Positions 1 to 7,066 of a stretch of 13,834 nucleotides of DNA are shown piece by piece; the stretch's first letter is position 1, and each line of letters opens with the position of its first letter. The notes below the pieces were generated by a model. It saw nothing but the letters and a program-made list of their open reading frames with translations, had not been told where the DNA came from and made no database searches. This stretch comes from an uncultured Bacillus sp. (lineage in GTDB: Bacteria > Bacillota > Bacilli > Bacillales > DSM-1321). The translations under genes were made by a program, and so were the position numbers. The stretch lies in the NCBI GenBank assembly GCA_934215995.1, contig CAKQBC010000030.1:1-13834 (forward strand), given 5' to 3'.

Positions 1-417
1 CGTATATCCCGCAAAGGATGGCAGCAAACGATATATACAATACTATTCAGAATAATTAATCAAATTAGTATGTTCCCCTCATTTATATCCATATAAAATT
101 ATAACAAATAATGATACGCGACTAAAGGGAATCACACAGATCAAATGAAGAGCTTATATTTTTGAAATAATTACTTGCTGTTGTTGTTTTTGGAAATTTT
201 AATGTATACTGAATTATGTGCAATTGATTCCGTGCCATCCTGCATGATCGATAAATCGAACCTTCAATTGCGGAAGGCTTTTCATCATGCCATCTGATTG
301 TTTGCAAAGCTGATCGGGCGGTTGCCGGCTTGTTCATCCCCAGCTTATACGGAAGAGCGGGAACGGGGATTTGCAGCCAATGCGGGATAAAATAATCATG
401 TACTAAAGGGGTTTGCT
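1..417. other. Left-edge stretch without a supported gene
   Basis: This stretch is AT-rich up to about 215 and more balanced after that. Two plus-strand frames stay open from the left edge to stops near 55, so it may contain the last few codons of a gene lying to the left, but 17 or so residues cannot decide this. A minus-strand frame at 122-337 encodes 71 residues with no recognisable family and no well-placed ribosome binding site, so I do not call it. An inverted repeat pairs GCAATTGA (220-227) with TCAATTGC (264-271). It sits between a possible promoter at 181-210 and the rodA-like gene. Confidence 0.5.
181..210 (+). promoter_or_regulatory. Possible SigA promoter for the rodA-like gene
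   Basis: TTGTTG (181-186) and TATACT (205-210) are separated by 18 bp. Transcription from here would give a leader of about 200 nt before the gene at 418. TTGCCG with a TATACG-like box around 320-350 is an alternative. The choice is weak because the region is AT-rich. Confidence 0.35.
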
Positions 418-1620
418 ATGGAAAAGCGCAAAACATTTTCTGAGCGATTCGATTGGACTCTCTGTCTGATTTTATTTTTGTTCTTGATCTTCAGTTTGAT
501 CAGTATATATGCTGCACAGGCCAGCGGGCAACATACCACGAATTTTGCGCTTCAACAAGTCATGTGGTATATAATCGGGTCGGTGATTGTCGCCGTCATC
601 ATGTATTTCGATCCGGACCAAATCAAAAGGATGTCCTGGTATCTTTTCGGTTTCGGCATTCTGCTGCTGATCATCCTGTACCTGGCCCCGGATGGCAAAG
701 GCCAGATTGCCGCACCTATCAACGGGGCGAAAAGCTGGTTCAAAATACCGGGATTCGGTTCCATCCAGCCATCCGAGTTCGTGAAGATCTTTTTGATTCT
801 GGCTCTCAGCAAGATGACGGTACAGCATAACCAGTCCACCGCCCATAAAAGCATCAAGACCGATTTTTTGCTGTTTCTGAAGCTGGCGGCAATTACTTCC
901 CTTCCGCTTGCGCTTGTCATGCTCCAGCCCGACCTTGGAACGGGGCTTGTCATTATCTCCATCTTTCTCGGAATTGTCCTGGTCTCCGGCATCACGTGGA
1001 AAATCCTTGTGCCGATTATCGGGGGAACAGCATTTTTCGGCGGGGTAATCTTTTTCCTCGTCCTGTATTTCCCCGATATCCTTGTCAAATACCTGAATGT
1101 GAAGGCATATCAGTTCGACAGGATCTACACATGGCTAAGGCCTGAAGAATACAGCGGCGAAGAATCCTTCCAGCTCGAGCAATCATTGAGCGCCATCGGT
1201 TCAGGCATGATGTCAGGCAAACAGTTCTCCGGGACATCCGTTTATATCCCTGAAAAACATTCGGATTTCATTTTCAGCGTAATTGGGGAGGAATTTGGGT
1301 TCATTGGGGCAAGCATTGTTGTCGGCTTATTTTTCATCTTGATTTTTCATTTGACGAAAATAGCCCTAAGCAGTAATGACCAGTACATTTCGTATGTTTG
1401 CGCAGGCATCATCAGCATGATCACATTCCACGTTTTCCAAAATGTCGGCATGACGATCCAGGTTCTGCCGATCACCGGCATTCCGCTTCCATTCTTGAGC
1501 TATGGGGGAAGCTCATTGATGGGGAATATGATGGCAATGGGGGTAGTATTCAGTTTTCAATTTCACCATAAGACCTATATGTTCTCAAGCAAGGATACGA
1601 ATATTCCTTCTTCTCTATAA
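418..1620 (+). CDS. rodA: RodA/FtsW/SpoVE-family peptidoglycan polymerase
   Basis: This SEDS-family integral membrane glycosyltransferase polymerises lipid II into glycan strands, working with a class B penicillin-binding protein; RodA acts in side-wall elongation. The 400-residue length fits the family. Repeated hydrophobic segments match the usual ten-helix topology. Conserved landmarks are the IQPSEF motif (residues 116-121), LQPDLGTG (169-176), the large extracellular loop with QSLSAIGSG (255-263), the HSDFIF segment whose Asp283 matches the catalytic Asp position of SEDS proteins, and a C-terminal GIPLPFLSYGGSS. The ATG has AAAGGGG six bases upstream. The gene is transcribed alone and ends in a strong terminator. 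It resembles Bacillus RodA (YwcF) most, but these genomes carry several SEDS paralogues, so FtsW or SpoVE is not strictly excluded. Confidence 0.85.
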   Translation: MEKRKTFSERFDWTLCLILFLFLIFSLISIYAAQASGQHTTNFALQQVMWYIIGSVIVAVIMYFDPDQIKRMSWYLFGFGILLLIILYLAPDGKGQIAAPINGAKSWFKIPGFGSIQPSEFVKIFLILALSKMTVQHNQSTAHKSIKTDFLLFLKLAAITSLPLALVMLQPDLGTGLVIISIFLGIVLVSGITWKILVPIIGGTAFFGGVIFFLVLYFPDILVKYLNVKAYQFDRIYTWLRPEEYSGEESFQLEQSLSAIGSGMMSGKQFSGTSVYIPEKHSDFIFSVIGEEFGFIGASIVVGLFFILIFHLTKIALSSNDQYISYVCAGIISMITFHVFQNVGMTIQVLPITGIPLPFLSYGGSSLMGNMMAMGVVFSFQFHHKTYMFSSKDTNIPSSL

Positions 1621-1624
1621 GATA

Positions 1625-1655
1625 AAAACGGGAGCCTAAAAAAGGCTCCCGTTTT
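1625..1655. terminator. Bidirectional terminator between rodA-like gene and copA
   Basis: A 12-bp perfect stem pairs AAAACGGGAGCC (1625-1636) with GGCTCCCGTTTT (1644-1655) around a 7-nt loop. The flanking A and T runs let it serve the plus-strand gene ending at 1620 and the minus-strand copA ending at 1726. Confidence 0.9.
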
Positions 1656-1697
1656 AGATTTCAAGCTGTAACGAATCTAATGCCCGCTCCTCGCTTC

Positions 1698-1717
1698 TTA
1701 ATCAATCGTTTGATTAA
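1698..1717. repeat. 20-bp AT-rich palindrome downstream of copA
   Basis: TTAATCAA (1698-1705) and TTGATTAA (1710-1717) form an inverted repeat around TCGT. It lies nine bases past the copA stop codon and has no T-tract, so it does not look like a terminator. The symmetry resembles operators of TetR-type repressors, but no such gene is nearby. Confidence 0.6.
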
Positions 1718-1725
1718 TGCCCTCT

Positions 1726-4149
1726 TTACAATTTCATCCGTTGAAGCCGCAAAGCATTCAGGACGACGCTGACTGAACTGAATGCCATAGCTGCCCCCGC
1801 AATCCATGGTGCAAGGAAGCCCATCGCGGCAAAAGGAATTCCGATCGCATTATAGCCGAGCGCCCAGAACAGGTTTTGCTTAATGTTCCGTACTGTACGT
1901 CTGCTGATCGCAAGCGCATCAGCAATCGAATTCAGGTCGCCTCTCATCAAGGTAATGTCCGCTGCTTCCATCGCGATATCCGTACCTGTGCCGATTGCCA
2001 TTCCGATATCGGCCACCGCAAGAGCCGGGGCGTCATTTATACCGTCTCCGACCATGGCGACAATCCTGCCGTCTGACTGGAGCTTCTTCACTTCTTCGGC
2101 TTTTTGTTCAGGCAATACTTCAGCAATGACATGGCTGATGCCTGCAAGATGACCGATTGACTTTGCAGTGCGCTCATTGTCTCCTGTAATCATCACTACA
2201 TGGATTCCTTGCTGTGTAAGCCGCTCAATCGCCTGCGGTGCATTTTCTTTCATTGTATCGGCTACGGCAAGCATTCCTGCATATTCTCCATCTACGGCGA
2301 CCAACATAACCGTTTTGCCTTCTTCTTCCCAGCCGGCCATTTTCTTCAGTTCAAGGCCAGGCACTCGCACTTGGTTCTTCTCCATCAGTTTTCGTGTACC
2401 GATCAGCACTTCTGCATGATCCACTTCCGCTTCAATTCCATGCCCTGGTATTGAACGGAATGAATCCGCGTTGGATACTTGGATGCCCTTTGCTAGTACA
2501 CCTTTCACAATCGCTTGCCCAAGCGGATGCTCCGACCCTTTCTCTGCTGCCGCGGTGAGGCTGAGCAATCGTTCCTCATCCCAGCCGGAAGCTATTTCCG
2601 CGTTTGTCAGGACAGGCTCCCCATTTGTCACCGTCCCTGTTTTGTCCAATAAAACAGTGTTTACTTTATGGGTTTGCTCTAAATGCTCTCCGCCCTTGAA
2701 CAGCACGCCCATTTCCGCCGCACGTCCTGAACCTGCCATAATTGATACCGGCGTCGCCAGCCCAAGTGCACATGGGCAGGCAATCACAAGCACGGCAATC
2801 ATGTTTTCTAAGGCTTCCGCAAAGTTTCCTGGATCCCCGGCAAAGTACCAGAACAGAAAAGCCAACACAGAAATCGATACGACGATTGGGACAAAGACAC
2901 CCGATATTTTATCGGCAAGCCTTTGGATCGGGGCTTTTGACCCTTGCGCCTGTTCAACGACTTTTATGATCTGGGCCAGTGCTGTCCCGCTTCCGACCCG
3001 TAAAGCCCTGACTTTCAGGAAGCCTTGCTTATTAATGGTCGCCCCTATTACACTGTCGCCCGGATTCTTATCGACCGGCATGCTTTCACCTGTAATCATC
3101 GACTCATCAACAGCCGACCGGCCCTCGATTATCTCCCCGTCCACCGGCACTTTTTCTCCCGGCTTCACATACAGGATATCCCCTGCAGCCACATCTTCTA
3201 TCGGCACGGTAAGCTCTTCCCCGTTTCTCTCTACCGTCGCAGTCTTAGCCTGAAGCCCCATCAGTTTCTTGATGGCATCTGATGATTTCCCCTTCGCTTT
3301 CGCCTCAAGCAGCTTCCCAAGCAGGATCAGCGTAATGAGGATTGCGCTTGTTTCGTAATAAAGGTGAATCTCATGCGCATGCCCGCCTGACGATAGGACG
3401 CTTTGGTACAAGCTGTAAAAATAGGCGGCTGAAGTCCCAAGTGCAACAAGCACATCCATATTGGCACTGCCGCTCCGTAATGCTTTATAAGCCCCGGCGT
3501 AGAATTGCCAGCCGATCACAAACTGGACAGGGGTCGCTAAAGCGAACTGAAACCATGGGTTCATCAGCAAATCGGGCATGTAAACAAAAGAAGTGAAAGA
3601 GAAATGCCCGAACATCGTATACAGAAGCGGCAGGGAAAGCACAGCCGCTATGATGAACTTCCAGGTTTGCTTCCTGATTGCCCGTTCTCTATGGTCTTCA
3701 CCAGGCTGTTGCACATCTTTTTTCAATTGTGCCCCGTACCCGAGCTTTTCAATTTTGGCGGTGATTTCCTTAGGGCTGATTGCTTCAGGATTATAGGAAA
3801 CCGCTGCTGTCTCAAGAGCAAGATTGACAGTTGCATCCTCCACACCGTCCATTTTCCGGATACCTCTCTCAATCCGGGCGGAACAGGCTGCACACGTCAT
3901 CCCCGTTATGTCCAGGTCAATCTGCTCCAGCTCCGTGCCAAAGCCAAGCCGTTCGATTTTTTCTCGGAAAGCAGAAGGCTCCGTCAGCTCTGGATCATAA
4001 GATATGACCGCTTTCTCTGTGGCGAGGTTAACTGTCGCTTTCTGGACACCCTCTGTTTTATTCAGCACTTTTTCAATCCGTGCAGAACAGGCCGCACAGT
4101 TCATGCCCGTCACCTTGAACGTTGTTTCCTTCAACTTACCATCATTCAC
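1726..4149 (-). CDS. copA: CopA, Cu(I)-exporting P1B-type ATPase
   Basis: This membrane ATPase pumps Cu(I) out of the cytoplasm, receiving it from CopZ. Starting at the GTG at 4149 gives 807 residues, close to the roughly 800 typical of Bacillus CopA. Domains in order: two heavy-metal-binding domains with GMNCAAC (Cys18, Cys21) and GMTCAAC (Cys86, Cys89); transmembrane helices; a TGES actuator motif; the transmembrane CPC motif (458-460); the phosphorylation site DKTGT (Asp502); the SEHPLG nucleotide-binding motif; and GDGINDAP before the last helices. I prefer the GTG because GGAGGTG ends six bases before it. The in-frame ATG at 4164 (812 residues) has no Shine-Dalgarno sequence and lies inside the CsoR-like box. 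It is the last gene of csoR-copZ-copA, separated from copZ by a terminator. Confidence 0.95.
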   Translation of the reverse strand: MNDGKLKETTFKVTGMNCAACSARIEKVLNKTEGVQKATVNLATEKAVISYDPELTEPSAFREKIERLGFGTELEQIDLDITGMTCAACSARIERGIRKMDGVEDATVNLALETAAVSYNPEAISPKEITAKIEKLGYGAQLKKDVQQPGEDHRERAIRKQTWKFIIAAVLSLPLLYTMFGHFSFTSFVYMPDLLMNPWFQFALATPVQFVIGWQFYAGAYKALRSGSANMDVLVALGTSAAYFYSLYQSVLSSGGHAHEIHLYYETSAILITLILLGKLLEAKAKGKSSDAIKKLMGLQAKTATVERNGEELTVPIEDVAAGDILYVKPGEKVPVDGEIIEGRSAVDESMITGESMPVDKNPGDSVIGATINKQGFLKVRALRVGSGTALAQIIKVVEQAQGSKAPIQRLADKISGVFVPIVVSISVLAFLFWYFAGDPGNFAEALENMIAVLVIACPCALGLATPVSIMAGSGRAAEMGVLFKGGEHLEQTHKVNTVLLDKTGTVTNGEPVLTNAEIASGWDEERLLSLTAAAEKGSEHPLGQAIVKGVLAKGIQVSNADSFRSIPGHGIEAEVDHAEVLIGTRKLMEKNQVRVPGLELKKMAGWEEEGKTVMLVAVDGEYAGMLAVADTMKENAPQAIERLTQQGIHVVMITGDNERTAKSIGHLAGISHVIAEVLPEQKAEEVKKLQSDGRIVAMVGDGINDAPALAVADIGMAIGTGTDIAMEAADITLMRGDLNSIADALAISRRTVRNIKQNLFWALGYNAIGIPFAAMGFLAPWIAGAAMAFSSVSVVLNALRLQRMKL

Positions 4150-4163
4150 TACACTCACCTCCA

Positions 4164-4178
4164 TACCCCTGTTGGGTA
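4164..4178. promoter_or_regulatory. CsoR-like operator between copZ and copA
   Basis: TACCC-CTGTT-GGGTA is a perfect 5-bp inverted repeat with a 5-bp centre. It matches the general form of CsoR boxes in Bacillales (TACCC and GGGTA arms around a short centre). It lies immediately upstream of copA and overlaps the alternative ATG at 4164. No good -35/-10 pair is visible around it, so it could repress a weak internal promoter or act as a block to transcription coming from copZ. Confidence 0.65.
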
Positions 4179-4191
4179 CGTTTTTCTTTTT

Positions 4192-4216
4192 AAAAAAACC
4201 CGGTTATCTTACCGGG
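4192..4216 (-). terminator. Intrinsic terminator between copZ and copA
   Basis: On the minus strand CCCGGT, loop AAGATA, ACCGGG and seven Ts start two bases after the copZ stop codon. The stem is perfect and the T-tract uninterrupted. It should stop a large share of transcripts after copZ, giving more chaperone than ATPase, unless copA has its own start. Confidence 0.85.
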
Positions 4217-4218
4217 AT

Positions 4219-4425
4219 TCAGACTACATCGTACCCTTGATCGTCAATTGTCTCTTTAATCTCTTCCAAAGACACTTGCCCGGAATCAAATGCAACATTC
4301 ACTTTTCCTTCATTCAACTGCACATCTACCTTCTGTACACCTTTTAATGCACCGACACTATCCTCAACCGCTTTGACACAGTGGCCGCATGACATGCCTT
4401 TGACAGTTAATACTACTTGTTCCAT
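4219..4425 (-). CDS. copZ: CopZ, copper chaperone
   Basis: This is a 68-residue heavy-metal-associated domain with the usual beta-alpha-beta-beta-alpha-beta size. It binds Cu(I) in the cytoplasm through GMSCGHC (Cys13, Cys16) and hands it to the N-terminal domains of CopA. The C-terminal GYDVV is also typical of the family. The ATG follows a strong AAGGAGG site. It starts 18 bases after the csoR stop codon, so the two should be co-transcribed, and a terminator follows directly. Confidence 0.95.
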   Translation of the reverse strand: MEQVVLTVKGMSCGHCVKAVEDSVGALKGVQKVDVQLNEGKVNVAFDSGQVSLEEIKETIDDQGYDVV

Positions 4426-4443
4426 AAGACTTCTTCCTCCTTA

Positions 4444-4770
4444 TTATTTCCTCATTAATTTTTGTATCGTCACAAGTACTTCATCCAGCACTTCCGTATC
4501 GCCTTCTTGAATCCGTTCAGCTACGCATGTTTTCATGTGCCCTTCCAATAAGAGCTTCGCCACACTGTTCAGTGCGGATTGTGTTGCCGCAAGCTGTGTG
4601 ATGATATCATCGCAATAAACATCCCGTTCAATCATTCCTTTTATGCCCCTGATTTGCCCTTCAACTCTATTCAGGCGGGTGATCAGGTTTTTCTTGACCG
4701 AATCTGGATGATGGCTTGTTCTCTCTCCCTGTTCACAGCAATGGGTTGCATTTTCTTCATTTACTTCCAT
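4444..4770 (-). CDS. csoR: CsoR, copper-sensing transcriptional repressor
   Basis: CsoR-family (DUF156) repressors are all-alpha proteins that leave DNA when Cu(I) binds. The 108-residue product has the family core LITRLNRVEGQIRGIKGMIE, and the Cu(I) ligands Cys53, His78 and Cys82, spaced as in Bacillus CsoR. The N-terminal tail carries extra possible metal ligands (His10, Cys11, Cys12, His20, His21); whether they bind metal is unknown. I chose the ATG at 4770, seven bases after AAGGAGG. A GTG one codon earlier (4773) would give 109 residues with cramped spacing. It is the first gene of the copper operon and has a promoter containing a partial CsoR box, so it is probably autoregulated. Confidence 0.93.
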   Translation of the reverse strand: MEVNEENATHCCEQGERTSHHPDSVKKNLITRLNRVEGQIRGIKGMIERDVYCDDIITQLAATQSALNSVAKLLLEGHMKTCVAERIQEGDTEVLDEVLVTIQKLMRK

Positions 4771-4790
4771 CACACAACCTCCTTTTCTTT

Positions 4791-4820
4791 ACTATACTAT
4801 ACCCCCGTACCCTATATCAA
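4791..4820 (-). promoter_or_regulatory. csoR-copZ-copA promoter with embedded partial CsoR box
   Basis: On the minus strand TTGATA (4820-4815) and TATAGT (4796-4791) are 18 bp apart. The spacer holds TAGGGTACGGGGGTA (4814-4800), which has one GGGTA arm of a CsoR box while the other arm reads TAGGG instead of TACCC. A start about seven bases past the -10 would lie at or next to the Shine-Dalgarno sequence, giving a very short leader. Confidence 0.6.
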
Positions 4821-4856
4821 GCCTGAAATTTCCAACCGCAGCAGAAACAAATTAGT

Positions 4857-4885
4857 TTCATGCCATAAACCGTTTATTGTAAAAT
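4857..4885 (+). promoter_or_regulatory. Possible promoter of the histidine phosphatase with palindromic spacer
   Basis: TTCATG (4857-4862) and TAAAAT (4880-4885) are 17 bp apart, 31 bases before the start codon. The spacer contains the palindrome ATAAAC-C-GTTTAT (4865-4877), a possible operator. The -35 match is poor. Confidence 0.4.
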
Positions 4886-4915
4886 TTGAATATCACTTTG
4901 AAGGAGACTATTACT

Positions 4916-5530
4916 ATGCTTACAATATATTTGACGCGACATGGCCAGACAGAATGGAATGTCCAAAAACGGATGCAGGGCTGGGGCAACGGCGAGCTGA
5001 CCGAATCCGGGATTGCCGACGCAAAAAAATTAGCTGTCCGCTTACAAGATACCCATATCGATAAAATGTATGCAAGCACAAGCAAGCGTGCTTACGAGAC
5101 TGCCGAAATTGTACGCAACGGCAGGGACATCCCGCTGGTCAAGGATGACATCTTCCGCGAAATGTGCTTCGGCGACTGGGACGGACAGTGCGTAGACGAT
5201 GTTAGAGCAGCTTGTGCGGAAGAACTTGAATGCTTCTGGGAAAGGCCCCACCTTTTCAAACGGGAAGGCAATGAATCCTTTATGGATCTCCGGGAACGCA
5301 CTAAGAAAGCTCTCCAAATGCTTGTTGAGCAAAACAAAGATGGAGATATCATTCTGCTCGTAACCCACTCCCTTTTCCTGCGAACAGCCACAGCCATCAT
5401 TAAGCAGCTGCCGACATCGGACATCTTCACACAGGATCCTCCTGGAAACACAAGCCTGACCAAAGTTATCTTTGATGGAGAAAAATTCATGATCGAATAT
5501 GAAGGAGACATGTCACACGCCCTTGACTAA
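4916..5530 (+). CDS. Histidine phosphatase family protein (phosphoglycerate mutase-like)
   Basis: This 204-residue cytoplasmic protein belongs to the branch-1 histidine phosphatases, which transfer phosphate through a phospho-histidine. Visible catalytic features are TRHGQTEWN with Arg8 and nucleophile His9, Arg58 in SKRAYETA, the acid Glu82 in FREMCFGDWDG, and His151 in VTHSLFLRT. The substrate cannot be told; relatives include broad-specificity phosphatases such as Bacillus PhoE and cobalamin-pathway phosphatases, and no biosynthetic neighbours help. The start is the ATG at 4916, nine bases after AAGGAG; an upstream in-frame ATG at 4886 lacks a binding site. The gene diverges from csoR and is transcribed alone, ending in a long two-way terminator. 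Confidence 0.88.
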   Translation: MLTIYLTRHGQTEWNVQKRMQGWGNGELTESGIADAKKLAVRLQDTHIDKMYASTSKRAYETAEIVRNGRDIPLVKDDIFREMCFGDWDGQCVDDVRAACAEELECFWERPHLFKREGNESFMDLRERTKKALQMLVEQNKDGDIILLVTHSLFLRTATAIIKQLPTSDIFTQDPPGNTSLTKVIFDGEKFMIEYEGDMSHALD

Positions 5531-5581
5531 CTAGAAAGCTTAGAGGGCATTTCACTCGTTCTTCCATCAGGAGCAGAAACG

Positions 5582-5626
5582 AAAGAAGACAAAGCCAATT
5601 CAATGAATATCGGCTTTGTCTTCTTT
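5582..5626. terminator. Bidirectional terminator, 15-bp perfect stem
   Basis: AAAGAAGACAAAGCC (5582-5596) pairs exactly with GGCTTTGTCTTCTTT (5612-5626) around a 15-nt loop. It separates the phosphatase (+) from the adaptor gene (-), and its A/T-rich outer stem can act as U-tract in both directions. Confidence 0.8.
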
Positions 5627-5678
5627 GTTTACCCTGTATAAATTGGCTATAGGCCCATTTGCTGATAAAAGAGTCATT

Positions 5679-6998
5679 TTATTGTTCGAAGAAACCCATC
5701 AGTACATACTTCGCCATCTGTTTTTTGGATAGGTCCTTCATTTCTTTCGTTTCAAGCGATTTATTTTGCAGAGGGGTGATGAAAGAGATTCCACCTGCAG
5801 CAACATCATCCGGATCTGTCACAATCAGGTCGTTCTTCTCCAACCCTTTTTTCACTTCCTGCTTCCCCTTGAATGTCAGCCCGGTTTCAATCTTTTTCCT
5901 TTTTACAATACCTTTATCGGTCAGCTGATAAACCGCCCGCTCCTTCCCGGGAGAAAAAGCAGAACTTTCCTTGATAAAAGGAACATTTTCAGAGCGGCCG
6001 ACAACGACTTCCATGCTCAATTTCGCTCCCGGCAACAGCCTTTCATCGGTATCTGACTGGGAATCTGCACTTTCTGCATCCTCAACGCCTTCTCCCTCTT
6101 CGTCCCCTTCAATATCGGTGTTGAACTGGACGATAAATGGATATTCCGCTTCCTCCTCCAGAGAAGGGCGCTTGTCGGGGTATGAGTGGATTTTTCCAAT
6201 TGTTCCCTCATAATCTGTGCCATGCAGCACCGAATGCAGATGCACTTCCTGGCCCACTTCAGCTTGCTTCATCTGCTCTTCAGTCAGGATCCCCTGCACC
6301 TCAAGCGCGGTTGAAGCAATCGTGATGACCGGATTTTCTCCATCCTTATTGATATCCGTAACTTCCCCCGCGACATCACTTGCGACTGAGGCATTGCTTT
6401 TCTTATCCATCAGCCGGTTATGCTCGGCTTCCAGAGCCGAAAGCTCTGCCTCCAGTTTCTCCTTGTCTGCCTCAGCTTCTGCAATTGCTATTTCCACATC
6501 GCTTTCTGCTATTCCGGAAAGGTCAACATGGACATCGACGTCCACCTGTACATCTTCTTCATTTCGTTCAACCCGGACATCATTTTCTCCTGAAGATTCG
6601 ACAGAGATGCTCTCCAGACTCTCAATCTGGGACTCTACTCCATCAATTTCCCCGTTGAGCCGGTTGATTTCAGCTACGATTTGCTCCTCCTGCCCGGAGA
6701 TCCTTTCTGTACCATAGGTGAAGAGTTCAGTCCCCGGTTCAACCCGGTCACCCGCCTCTACAAGAATTTCCGCCAGCGGCCCTTCATCGGTATCATAGAA
6801 CACATTGAATTCCTCAGATGGCCGGACAACCCCTTTTGACGGGAAGGTCTTTTCCACCGTGCCTTCTGCGACAACGGACCACTCCGGTATGTATGCTACC
6901 CGTTCAGCTTTGCTATCATCCTTCATGAGAAGGTATGTATTCAGTCCTGTGAAAAGAACAGCAGCGCCTACTATGCCATAAACGACTTTCTTGTCCAA
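5679..6998 (-). CDS. YknX-like membrane fusion / efflux adaptor protein
   Basis: This 439-residue protein looks like the adaptor (HlyD/MacA/YknX type) of an efflux ABC transporter, anchored outside the membrane by an N-terminal helix (about 5-24). After it come a first lipoyl half (about 62-96), a long charged helical hairpin (about 102-200), the second lipoyl half (201-230), a beta-barrel with FIVQF (231-340) and a membrane-proximal domain. Two oddities make it longer than Bacillus YknX (about 377): an alternating Val/Asp stretch around 148-160 inside the hairpin, and an acidic insert at 294-320. The start is a TTG with a very strong GGAGGGGGAG site. It follows the Yip1-type gene by 68 bases, in the same order as yknW-yknX, but yknY and yknZ are absent. 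Confidence 0.8.
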   Translation of the reverse strand: MDKKVVYGIVGAAVLFTGLNTYLLMKDDSKAERVAYIPEWSVVAEGTVEKTFPSKGVVRPSEEFNVFYDTDEGPLAEILVEAGDRVEPGTELFTYGTERISGQEEQIVAEINRLNGEIDGVESQIESLESISVESSGENDVRVERNEEDVQVDVDVHVDLSGIAESDVEIAIAEAEADKEKLEAELSALEAEHNRLMDKKSNASVASDVAGEVTDINKDGENPVITIASTALEVQGILTEEQMKQAEVGQEVHLHSVLHGTDYEGTIGKIHSYPDKRPSLEEEAEYPFIVQFNTDIEGDEEGEGVEDAESADSQSDTDERLLPGAKLSMEVVVGRSENVPFIKESSAFSPGKERAVYQLTDKGIVKRKKIETGLTFKGKQEVKKGLEKNDLIVTDPDDVAAGGISFITPLQNKSLETKEMKDLSKKQMAKYVLMGFFEQ

Positions 6999-7066
6999 TT
7001 TTCTCCCCCTCCATTAGCACCTGTCTCTCCTTTTCTTTCAAAAATGCCGGTTACCCGATCATCGGC

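Noticed and set aside
1..55. Possible C-terminus of a gene entering from the left edge
   Set aside because: Two different plus-strand frames look equally plausible over fewer than 20 codons, so no call can be made.
122..337. 71-residue minus-strand reading frame left of the rodA-like gene
   Set aside because: No recognisable family, no suitably spaced ribosome binding site, and the second half is AT-rich and non-coding in character.
2471..3253. 260-residue plus-strand reading frame inside copA
   Set aside because: It is antisense to a fully conserved P-type ATPase gene with all motifs in place; it is a shadow frame.
3604..4347. 247-residue plus-strand reading frame across copA and copZ
   Set aside because: It is antisense to two well-conserved genes and spans their terminator; no independent start signal is seen.
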